Of a stretch of DNA of 7,329 nucleotides, positions 1-5,158 are shown in pieces (positions within the stretch are counted from its first letter, which is position 1; each line of letters opens with the position of its first letter). The stretch covers positions 1-7,329 of the forward strand of contig JAGWBG010000064.1 of assembly GCA_021296015.1 (NCBI GenBank). The letters are read 5' to 3'. The translations under genes and the position numbers were made by a program. The stretch is from Dehalococcoidia bacterium. GTDB taxonomy: Bacteria; Chloroflexota; Dehalococcoidia; Lucifugimonadales; JAGWBF01. The notes beneath the pieces are model-generated. The model made no database searches. It saw only the letters and a list, made by a program, of their open reading frames with translations, and had not been told where the DNA came from.

Positions 1-1033
1 CTATGACGCTTATCCCCAGGGGAAACAGGGTAAGATATATGAGGGGCACTGAAGACCCCCCCACAAGTACGAGGAGGGTGATGGAAGCCCCGTAGGATAG
101 CGCCCAGGGCACAAGGAGACCGCGAACTGACAAGAGTTGGGCCAGTATGCCCCAGAAGACCGTACCGAGGAGGGATGAGAACGCGTAGAAACTTACCAGC
201 TGTGCTGCCCTGCCCGATGATATACCCTCGTCGGTGAAATAGGGATGCATGACCGTGATCACGCCGGCCCCGGGGAAGGTTATCAGCAGCAAGCTGAAGT
301 TGAGAAGCCAGAAAGTTCGGGTCCTGGTGGCTTCCCTGAGTGTCCAGATTACTTCGGTAGTGTTCACCAAGGGATTGCGAGTTCCCCTGGATGCCTCCCC
401 CCGGCTTGCCGGGGCAGTATCTGTATCTCCATCAGGACGCGAGCCTATATCCTCGGGTCTCCGTTTAATAACAAGCCATGCCAGAGGGGCGGGGACCAAT
501 ATGATGGCTAGGCCCATTGTGAGCCATACCATGCGCCAGTCTCGCCAGTCTACTATCTCCTGGGCAATTAGCGTAAAGACGACACCAGTGGCAGACGTCG
601 CTGCAAAGAGGGTGGCGAATGCGATGCCCCGCTTCCTGATGAACCAGTTGGCGGCGACGACCTGACCGCCCACCATTAACACCCCGGATTGGGCCAAGCC
701 CATGCCCACACTGTAAAAGAGGTAGAACTGCCAAAGGGCGCTAATCCGTGAAGTCAATATCAGCATCAGGCCAAAGAAGAGGAGGCAGGCCGTAATCACA
801 ACTCGAGCGCCGTACCTGTCTACAATCCTGCCAATCAGGGGAGAGGCAACAGCACCCAGCATCGCCGCCGCCGTCAGGGCACCCACGAACTGAGAATGGG
901 TGGCGTTAAACTCCTCGGTCATGGGTTTGACCAGCACGGTGAACGTCCAATTGCCTGCCCCAACCTGAAAAAACACTGCCAATGCAGTGACTAGTAGGAC
1001 CCACCAACCATAGAAGATCTTGTGACGTAGCAA
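1..1033 (-). CDS. Major facilitator superfamily transporter, C-terminus cut by window edge
   Basis: Inner-membrane secondary transporter of the MFS; the substrate cannot be told. The reverse-strand frame stays open from about 1110 to base 1, giving 344 residues from the TTG I chose at 1033. The N-terminus (KIFYGWWVLL, residues 5-14) is typical of oxalate/formate-antiporter-like and monocarboxylate-porter-like MFS proteins. Motif A follows TM2 (G68-R-I-V-D72-R-Y-G75-A-R77). The stretch NWFIRKRGIAFA (129-140) and the central loop start KRRPEDIG (190-197) are also characteristic. About nine hydrophobic segments are visible before the edge; the last few helices lie outside the window. No ATG precedes residue 38, so the start must be non-ATG. 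TTG at 1033 gives a natural N-terminus but has no close Shine-Dalgarno; TTG at 1078 would add 15 residues. It is transcribed divergently from the AroQ-like gene. The family call is firm, the start is weak. Confidence 0.85.
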   Translation of the reverse strand, partial: MLRHKIFYGWWVLLVTALAVFFQVGAGNWTFTVLVKPMTEEFNATHSQFVGALTAAAMLGAVASPLIGRIVDRYGARVVITACLLFFGLMLILTSRISALWQFYLFYSVGMGLAQSGVLMVGGQVVAANWFIRKRGIAFATLFAATSATGVVFTLIAQEIVDWRDWRMVWLTMGLAIILVPAPLAWLVIKRRPEDIGSRPDGDTDTAPASRGEASRGTRNPLVNTTEVIWTLREATRTRTFWLLNFSLLLITFPGAGVITVMHPYFTDEGISSGRAAQLVSFYAFSSLLGTVFWGILAQLLSVRGLLVPWALSYGASITLLVLVGGSSVPLIYLTLFPLGISVI

Positions 1034-1101
1034 CGGACTGTAGTCAGGACTCCCAACAATGAGTTCCGCGGACCCCAAAGCCTCTTTCGGTGGCCCAAAT
1101 G

Positions 1102-1131
1102 AGTGTAGCCGTCAGTGCGAGGGGCAGTCAA
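1102..1131 (-). promoter_or_regulatory. Putative sigma70 promoter for the MFS transporter
   Basis: On the reverse strand, TTGACT (1131-1126, 5 of 6 to the -35 consensus) is followed after 18 bases by TACACT (1107-1102, 4 of 6 to the -10 consensus). It points at the transporter start about 70 bases downstream. Predicted by eye from consensus match and position only. Confidence 0.4.
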
Positions 1132-1201
1132 GTACGTCTCCGGCACTTCCACAGGATTGCCAGATAGCAGCTGTACGCGAGCACGAGGAGTAAGCTGCAG
1201 A

Positions 1202-1230
1202 TTGGAGCTTGTGAGTGCAAGTGCTATACT
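1202..1230 (+). promoter_or_regulatory. Putative extended -10 promoter for the AroQ-like gene
   Basis: TATACT (1225-1230, 5 of 6 to consensus) is preceded by TG one base upstream, forming an extended -10 element (TGCTATACT). A poor -35 (TTGGAG, 1202-1207) sits exactly 17 bases away. A weak -35 with an extended -10 is a common combination. The leader to the ATG at 1328 would be about 90 bases. It contains two short hairpins, CCGG-GCAA-CCGG (1239-1250) and AAGCA/TGCTT (1260-1280), but no riboswitch I recognise. Confidence 0.45.
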
Positions 1231-1327
1231 AAGTTGGACCGGGCAACCGGGATGCGCCCAAGCAAAGCGGGTAGATGCTTTCGTCCTGGGGTAGGCTTGC
1301 AAATCATCATCGGTAGGGGAGGGATAC

Positions 1328-1759
1328 ATGACTAGGGCATTGGTAATACACGGGGCAGGCATGAACATGAGGGGCAAGGCTCAAGTTGAGATTTTCGGTC
1401 CGGCTACCCTTGACCAGATTAACGAGCAGATTCGAGGCTATGCGGACGGCCTGGGAGTTGACGTGGAAATCTTCCATTCCAACATCGAAGGTGAGGTGGT
1501 CAATGCCCTCTACGATGCCCATGAAAGGGACGTGGATGCGGTACTGATTAACCCCGCCGGTTTCACCACGGGCACGGGGCCCCTGCGCACGGCCATTACC
1601 CAGATACGCTACCCGGTCATCGAGATTCACGCATCCAATCCCACGTCTCGCGGCACCGTCTCGAATATTCTGCCGGCTTGCAAGGGGTCGGTGTACGGTT
1701 TCGGAGTCTATGGGTATTATCTCGGTCTGGAAGCTGTGAAGCACCTGAGTAATTCTTAG
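1328..1759 (+). CDS. AroQ-like (type II 3-dehydroquinate dehydratase family) protein with altered active site
   Basis: A 143-residue protein with the length and flavodoxin-like pattern of type II dehydroquinases, which form cytosolic dodecamers. Family landmarks are clear: GAGMNMRG (9-16) for the usual GPNLNxLG, HSNIEGE (50-56) for QSNxEGE, INPAGFT (74-80) for INPGAxT, IEIHASN (98-104) for IEVHxSN, and a GxGxxGYxLGLEA end (124-136). The active site is not intact. By alignment to the M. tuberculosis enzyme from memory, the catalytic Tyr is F23, the lid Arg is A18, His81 is T81, Asp88 is T88 and Arg112 is S112. N13, N75, E99, H101 and R108 are kept. Normal dehydratase activity is therefore doubtful, and I give no aroQ symbol. 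The start is well supported by a purine-rich AGGGGAGGG five bases before the ATG. It heads the rightward gene group; automated pipelines would probably call it 3-dehydroquinate dehydratase. Confidence 0.85.
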   Translation: MTRALVIHGAGMNMRGKAQVEIFGPATLDQINEQIRGYADGLGVDVEIFHSNIEGEVVNALYDAHERDVDAVLINPAGFTTGTGPLRTAITQIRYPVIEIHASNPTSRGTVSNILPACKGSVYGFGVYGYYLGLEAVKHLSNS

Positions 1760-1845
1760 AACAGTCATCCACCAATATCATTCCCATACGCTTATCCTAA
1801 CGCATGGGACGCATGGCGCGCCTGCGTCCGCGACGAGTATCAGAG

Positions 1846-2322
1846 ATGCCTGATCAGCCTGAGATGACCATTAGAGAAGCCAGACCGGGTGACGTTGACG
1901 TGCTGGTAAGATTCATTGCGGCCATGGCTAAGGAGACCGAGGGGAAATCCCTGGGCATGGAGCTCCTGACCAGGGGTGTCAGGGCAATCTTTGAAGCCCC
2001 TGAGAAGGGGTTCTACATGGTGGCTGAGGTCGAGGGTAGCGTAGTCGGATCACTACTGATTACCTACGAGTGGAGTGACTGGCGCAACGCTACCTTCTGG
2101 TGGATTCAGAGCGTATACGTAAAGGCGGACTGGCGACGCCGGGGGATTTACCGTGCTATGCACGATTGGGTACACGCTGCGGCCCGCTCCCGCCCCGATG
2201 TATGTGGAATCCGTCTGTACGTGGACTTGGATAACGAGATTGCCCAGAATACCTACGCCAATCTGGGAATGGTCAGGGCACATTACCATCTCTTCGAGAT
2301 AGACTTCGTATACCGGACGTAA
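1846..2322 (+). CDS. GNAT family N-acetyltransferase
   Basis: A 158-residue single-domain GNAT enzyme, expected to move an acetyl group from acetyl-CoA to an amine; the acceptor is unknown. It starts with the common GNAT opening TIREARPGDVDVL (8-20). Strand 4 and the acetyl-CoA pyrophosphate loop are at IQSVYVKADWRRRGIYRAM (87-105), a loose match to Q/RxxGxG/A in which the last small residue is Y102. Motif B is LYVDLDNEIAQNTYANLGM (124-142), the usual LxVxxxNxxAxxxYxxLGF pattern. In-frame ATGs exist at 1804, 1813, 1846 and 1864. I prefer 1846 because domain homology begins soon after it, while the residues before it are Arg-rich and without family character; none has a convincing Shine-Dalgarno. 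It lies 86 bases after the AroQ-like gene with no terminator between, so co-transcription is likely. Confidence 0.88.
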   Translation: MPDQPEMTIREARPGDVDVLVRFIAAMAKETEGKSLGMELLTRGVRAIFEAPEKGFYMVAEVEGSVVGSLLITYEWSDWRNATFWWIQSVYVKADWRRRGIYRAMHDWVHAAARSRPDVCGIRLYVDLDNEIAQNTYANLGMVRAHYHLFEIDFVYRT

Positions 2323-2344
2323 GGGGGGCGGAATAAGGCCCTCC

Positions 2345-2373
2345 TTGACACTCCAGATACCCCGCCATATTAT
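2345..2373 (+). promoter_or_regulatory. Strong sigma70 promoter for the ferritin-like gene
   Basis: A perfect -35 box TTGACA (2345-2350), a 17-base spacer and TATTAT (2368-2373, 5 of 6) make the best promoter in the window. The predicted start near 2380 leaves a leader of about 75 bases before the ATG at 2456. This makes the ferritin-like gene, and probably the channel after it, a separate transcription unit from the AroQ-like and GNAT genes. Confidence 0.65.
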
Positions 2374-2383
2374 GGTCTTATCT
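2355..2383. promoter_or_regulatory. Candidate operator: nested dyad over the -10 box
   Basis: The 11-mer CCATA-T-TATGG (2365-2375) is a perfect inverted repeat centred inside the -10 hexamer. A second pair of half-sites, AGATA (2355-2359) and TATCT (2379-2383), flanks it nearly symmetrically, offset by one base. This placement would suit a dimeric repressor that blocks RNA polymerase. It matches no operator I recognise, and short AT-rich dyads also arise by chance. Confidence 0.3.
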
Positions 2384-2437
2384 TGCATCCGTCGGTTTTT
2401 GGTTGCCGGCTATCCGTAAGTTCCCCCTGATTTTCCG

Positions 2438-2444
2438 AGGAGGT
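2438..2444 (+). promoter_or_regulatory. Consensus ribosome binding site for the ferritin-like gene
   Basis: AGGAGGT is a full match to the anti-Shine-Dalgarno and is the strongest in the window. It lies 11 bases before the ATG, slightly long but workable. With the strong promoter upstream it suggests substantial expression. Confidence 0.7.
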
Positions 2445-2455
2445 AATAACCAGCT

Positions 2456-3112
2456 ATGACCGGAGAAGAGTTCTGCCAGGAGCTAGAAAAGACCGTTTAT
2501 GAGTCGCTGGAGCGCATCGCCGGAGCTTCGGCGGCAAATGAGCCTGCCTCAGACGTTACCATTGCCGCCATGCTGGTAGGCGCCCTCAAGAATGAAATAG
2601 AAGCATCCGAAGAGGCGGCGCTCTGGATGATCACGGCCCCGGAGTTGGATGTCAAGGTGGCTCTGGCCTGCCAGTGTGGAGATGATGCAAGACATTATCG
2701 CCTTATTGAGGACTGGCTGCGCCGGATGGGGCACGACCTTTCTACGGTTGATCCCCTGGCCGACGGCTACACTCCCATGTTCAAGTTCCTTGAGAGCCTG
2801 GAGACCACTGTCGAGCGTCTTGCAGCCGGCCAGTTCACCAGAGAGGGCCTTGCCAAAGCTCGCAACCAGGTGTTCATAGAATACTGTAAAGCAAAGGGAG
2901 ATATGGAGACGGCCAAGCTCTATGAGGATACCATTCAACCCGATGAGAACTATCATCACGAGTTGGGACGCCGCCTTCTGCCCAAGTACGCCGATACCCC
3001 GGAGAAACAGGAGCTTGCCAGACAGGCCGCCGTGAAAACCCTCAATCTGGCCGAAGAGCTTCAGGAGATTGCCCACCTCCGCAGGGGTATGTCAAAGGCC
3101 CCCGGTTGCTAG
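2456..3112 (+). CDS. Ferritin-like putative di-iron carboxylate protein
   Basis: A 218-residue, almost wholly helical cytosolic protein that I place in the ferritin-like superfamily from its metal-ligand pattern; its exact function is unknown. Helix A has acidic candidates E47, E49 and E52 (NEIEASEEA, 46-54). Helix B has D77-A-R-H80 (CGDDARHYRLIEDWL, 74-88), a DxxH form of the usual ExxH. After a linker, helix C has E142 (IEYCKAK), and helix D has E164-N-Y-H167 within DENYHHELG (163-171). This two-Glu plus two-[D/E]xxH layout is typical of oxygen-activating di-iron proteins, including PaaA/PaaC-like, MiaE-like and rubrerythrin-like families. No signal peptide, membrane segment or rubredoxin domain is seen. 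C72, C74, C144 and C218 are notable. Its own promoter and strong ribosome site set it off from the genes before it; the channel gene follows after 61 bases. Confidence 0.7.
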   Translation: MTGEEFCQELEKTVYESLERIAGASAANEPASDVTIAAMLVGALKNEIEASEEAALWMITAPELDVKVALACQCGDDARHYRLIEDWLRRMGHDLSTVDPLADGYTPMFKFLESLETTVERLAAGQFTREGLAKARNQVFIEYCKAKGDMETAKLYEDTIQPDENYHHELGRRLLPKYADTPEKQELARQAAVKTLNLAEELQEIAHLRRGMSKAPGC

Positions 3113-3173
3113 TGGGGTCCGACTTTATCCTCAACGGACTTTGGAAAGTTTCTTGCGGGAGTAGCGTTGCCCC

Positions 3174-3680
3174 ATGTACTCCTACAATGCTAAGGCCCCC
3201 CTCGCTTTAGAGGATGCAGTATGGTTTGACCCCACGATTGCGGTGGCGGTTTTCCTTTTCTCGCTGCTGCTGGCCTTCGTTTTTCACAAGCTGCTGTTCC
3301 CCCTCTCCCTCCGGCTAGCCCGCCGGGTCCCCACAGACCTGGACTCCGTGGTGCTGGAAGCCCTTCGGATACCCTTCAGTCTGGGGCTAGTGCTGCTGGG
3401 CGCGTACCTGGCCCTCACCATTCCTCTGGACCTTGGCGGTAGGGCTCACGGTGCAGTAGATACCGTGGCCGGTCTGGTGGGTATAGGTCTGGGAGTTATG
3501 GCGGTGGCCTCCCTCACCTCTAACTTCTTCGCCTGGTACATGGAGGCAGTGGCCTCTAAAACCCCGTCCAGCCTGGACGATAAAATATTCCCCCTACTTC
3601 GACGGGTGTCAGTGCCCCTGATATACGTGCTGGGGGCGCTGTTGATGCTAGACCAGCTTAACATAATATCAGCCCACTAA
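3174..3680 (+). CDS. MscS-type mechanosensitive channel, N-terminal part (frameshifted)
   Basis: The first 168 codons of a small-conductance mechanosensitive channel, an inner-membrane tension-gated pore that protects against osmotic downshock. Hydrophobic segments near residues 21-43, 63-85, 98-122 and 146-162 are the helices ahead of the pore helix. The segment RRVSVPLIYVLGALLMLDQL (143-162) is the usual lead-in to that helix. The frame then runs into TAA at 3678-3680 just where the pore helix should begin; the rest of the protein continues in another frame from about 3668. A GGGAG lies 12 bases before the ATG. Alone, this product would lack the pore and the soluble vestibule and should not work as a channel. 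The gap to the ferritin-like gene is 61 bases with no terminator, so they probably share a transcript. Confidence 0.85.
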   Translation: MYSYNAKAPLALEDAVWFDPTIAVAVFLFSLLLAFVFHKLLFPLSLRLARRVPTDLDSVVLEALRIPFSLGLVLLGAYLALTIPLDLGGRAHGAVDTVAGLVGIGLGVMAVASLTSNFFAWYMEAVASKTPSSLDDKIFPLLRRVSVPLIYVLGALLMLDQLNIISAH

Positions 3681-3685
3681 TTGCC
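3660..3685 (+). other. Frameshift site within the mscS-like gene
   Basis: Upstream frame: AAC ATA ATA TCA GCC CAC TAA. Frame shifted by one base: ATC AGC CCA CTA ATT GCC GGA, which reads I-S-P-L-I-A-G, the canonical start of the MscS pore helix. Restoring one base between about 3662 and 3668 (for example AACATAAATATC) gives LDQLNINISPLIAG, as expected for the family. No XXXYYYZ slippery heptamer is present, so a one-base deletion or sequence error fits better than programmed frameshifting. Confidence 0.8.
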
Positions 3686-4342
3686 GGACTTGGGTTGGGC
3701 GGCTTGGCCGTTGCCTTGGCTATTCAACCAACCCTGTCAAACCTGTTCGCCGGGACCTACGTTATGACCGAGGGGGTTATTCAGGCCGGGGACTACATCG
3801 AGATGGAAAACGGTATTTCTGGGTACGTCATTGACGTTAGCAGGAGAAGCACCCGTAGCCGCACCTGGCGAAATAACCTGGTGGTGGGGCCCAACTCCAG
3901 GTTCGCCGAGACCATCGTTACCAATTACCAGCAGCCGGACCCCGAGGTGAACGTCTACCTCATCTGCGGGACCAGCTACGACAGCGACCTGTACCACGTG
4001 GAGCGCGTCTGTCATGAAATCATGGACCAGTTGCTGGATACCAACCCCAAAGCTGTCAAGGAGTACGGTGGATGGTTCGGGTATGAGAGTTTTGCAGACT
4101 CCAACGTTAATTTCTGGCTGTTCGTTCAGGCTAAGGACCGTCTAGCCAGCTTTGACGTGCAAACCGACCTGATGCAGAGGCTACATAAACGGTTCCAGGA
4201 AGACGGGATCGTCATTAACTATCCGGTGAGAGCACTCCACTTCCCTGGTGGGTGGACGCCGGAGTCGCTTGCCGGTCGAAGCGCGGGGGACCTGTCTGGC
4301 AGGCGGCCCGGAGCAGGTGAGGAAGCCTCCGGCCCTGGTTGA
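3668..4342 (+). CDS. MscS-type mechanosensitive channel, pore and C-terminal part (frameshifted)
   Basis: Continuation of the channel in the shifted frame. It holds the Gly/Ala-rich pore helix (IAGLGLGGLAVALAIQ, beginning at 3680), then the MscS signature PTLSNLFAG. The beta domain follows (GDYIEMENGISGYVIDV, then the RS-R-TWRNN strand and VGPNSRF in place of the usual IPN motif), then the alpha/beta domain ending in INYPVRALHF. A short, low-complexity Gly/Arg/Pro tail of about 30 residues closes it. The first usable start inside this frame is TTG at 3695, without a good ribosome site, so the fragment is unlikely to be made alone. Intact, the protein would be about 390 residues, close to the simple E. 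coli MscS/YnaI type rather than the long MscK type. It ends 12 bases from the oppositely oriented sirtuin gene. Confidence 0.85.
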   Translation: MSPLIAGLGLGGLAVALAIQPTLSNLFAGTYVMTEGVIQAGDYIEMENGISGYVIDVSRRSTRSRTWRNNLVVGPNSRFAETIVTNYQQPDPEVNVYLICGTSYDSDLYHVERVCHEIMDQLLDTNPKAVKEYGGWFGYESFADSNVNFWLFVQAKDRLASFDVQTDLMQRLHKRFQEDGIVINYPVRALHFPGGWTPESLAGRSAGDLSGRRPGAGEEASGPG

Positions 4343-4364
4343 AGCTTGAAGGTGCTAGGCTTCC
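4321..4364. repeat. Inverted repeat spanning the convergent gene ends
   Basis: GGAAGCCT (4321-4328) and AGGCTTCC (4357-4364) are perfect complements, eight base pairs, with a 28-base loop that holds the palindrome AAGCTT (4342-4347). The repeat straddles both stop codons (4340-4342 rightward, 4357-4355 leftward). It could act as a weak bidirectional terminator, but neither side has a T-tract, so intrinsic termination is not shown. Confidence 0.35.
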
Positions 4365-5158
4365 GGTACTCCTCTGACCTTCGCTACCAGTAGAGGCAGA
4401 ATCTCGGCGGAGGTGCCGCTGAGTACCAGGTCTGCGGCATCGGTGAGAGAGGTCTTGTGAGGGTTAATCTCGATTAACGTAGCACCACGTCCCCGGGCCG
4501 CCAGGGGCAGGCTGGCAGCGGGACGCACAGTGCCTGAAGTGCCTATCATCATCATACAGTCGCACTTCTCCACCTGGTCTATACATACCGCCATGACGTC
4601 GGGAGGTATAGGCTCACCAAACATAACGCTGTCTATCTTGATGATGCTGCCACACTCCGGGCAAAGGGGTGGGGTCTCCACTATAGGAAATTCATCCCTG
4701 GACAAGCGTATACGGCAACCGATGCAACGGAGCTTGGTGCGGTTGCCGTGAATCTCCGCAACGTTGATGCTCCCCGCCCTGTGGTGCAAGTTATCCACGT
4801 TCTGGGTGATGGTATGCTTGAGCAGGCCAATACGTTCCATTTCCGCCAGGGCAAAGTGGCCGGAATTGGGACTTGCATTATCCACCGCTATCTTCAACTC
4901 GTAGGTAGTGTTACCCGGCTGAATCTCATCGGTCAATCGTTTGCCCCACCACGCTGCCGGGTCCTCAATAAACTGCTGATAGCTCAGAGTGGTTGGTTCG
5001 CCGTAGCGAGTCCACAGGCCGCCCGGCCCTCGAAAAGGCGGGATGCCGCTCTCCACGGACATGCCTGCTCCGATTAAAGCGACCAGGTATTCTGCCCCGC
5101 GTATGACTTGTACAGCTCTTTCGATGTCGAGGCCCGATTCCGGGTTAATCTCGGTCAT
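4355..5158 (-). CDS. Sir2-family NAD-dependent protein deacylase (sirtuin)
   Basis: A 267-residue bacterial sirtuin (CobB-like) that removes acyl groups from lysines, consuming NAD and releasing nicotinamide and O-acyl-ADP-ribose. All core motifs are visible: GAGMSVESGIPPFRG (30-44) for NAD binding, QNVDNLH (119-125), catalytic H137 in EIHGN, zinc ligands C145-x2-C148 and C166-x2-C169, MFGEPIP (179-185), GTSGTV (206-211) and INPH (231-234). P41 stands where many members have D or T. In the acyl-pocket region AWWGKR (69-74), the Tyr-x2-Arg pair of desuccinylase-type sirtuins appears as W71 and R74, so acyl preference is uncertain. The ATG overlaps the recF stop as ATGA, implying translational coupling. 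The compact, zinc-containing form argues for a housekeeping deacylase rather than the SIR2 NADases of phage defence. Confidence 0.95.
   Translation of the reverse strand: MTEINPESGLDIERAVQVIRGAEYLVALIGAGMSVESGIPPFRGPGGLWTRYGEPTTLSYQQFIEDPAAWWGKRLTDEIQPGNTTYELKIAVDNASPNSGHFALAEMERIGLLKHTITQNVDNLHHRAGSINVAEIHGNRTKLRCIGCRIRLSRDEFPIVETPPLCPECGSIIKIDSVMFGEPIPPDVMAVCIDQVEKCDCMMMIGTSGTVRPAASLPLAARGRGATLIEINPHKTSLTDAADLVLSGTSAEILPLLVAKVRGVPEA

Noticed and set aside
245..665. Two overlapping forward frames (88 and 138 residues) opposite the transporter
   Set aside because: Antisense shadows; the reverse strand encodes continuous MFS sequence here.
991..1377. 128-residue reverse-strand open frame over the intergenic region
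   Set aside because: It overlaps the transporter N-terminus in another frame and the AroQ-like start; its sequence has no family character, whereas the transporter frame gives a clear MFS N-terminus.
1307..1768. 153-residue reverse-strand frame opposite the AroQ-like gene
   Set aside because: Shadow of the AroQ-like coding frame; no recognisable motif.
2549..3076. 175-residue reverse-strand frame opposite the ferritin-like gene
   Set aside because: Antisense shadow; the forward frame has promoter, ribosome site and metal motifs.
3660..3685. Programmed ribosomal frameshift in the channel gene
   Set aside because: No slippery heptamer and no obvious downstream stimulatory hairpin.
4355..5158. 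Sirtuin as part of a phage-defence system
   Set aside because: Defence SIR2 domains are usually larger, lack the zinc module and sit beside Argonaute, HerA or similar partners; this is a compact zinc-containing deacylase beside recF.
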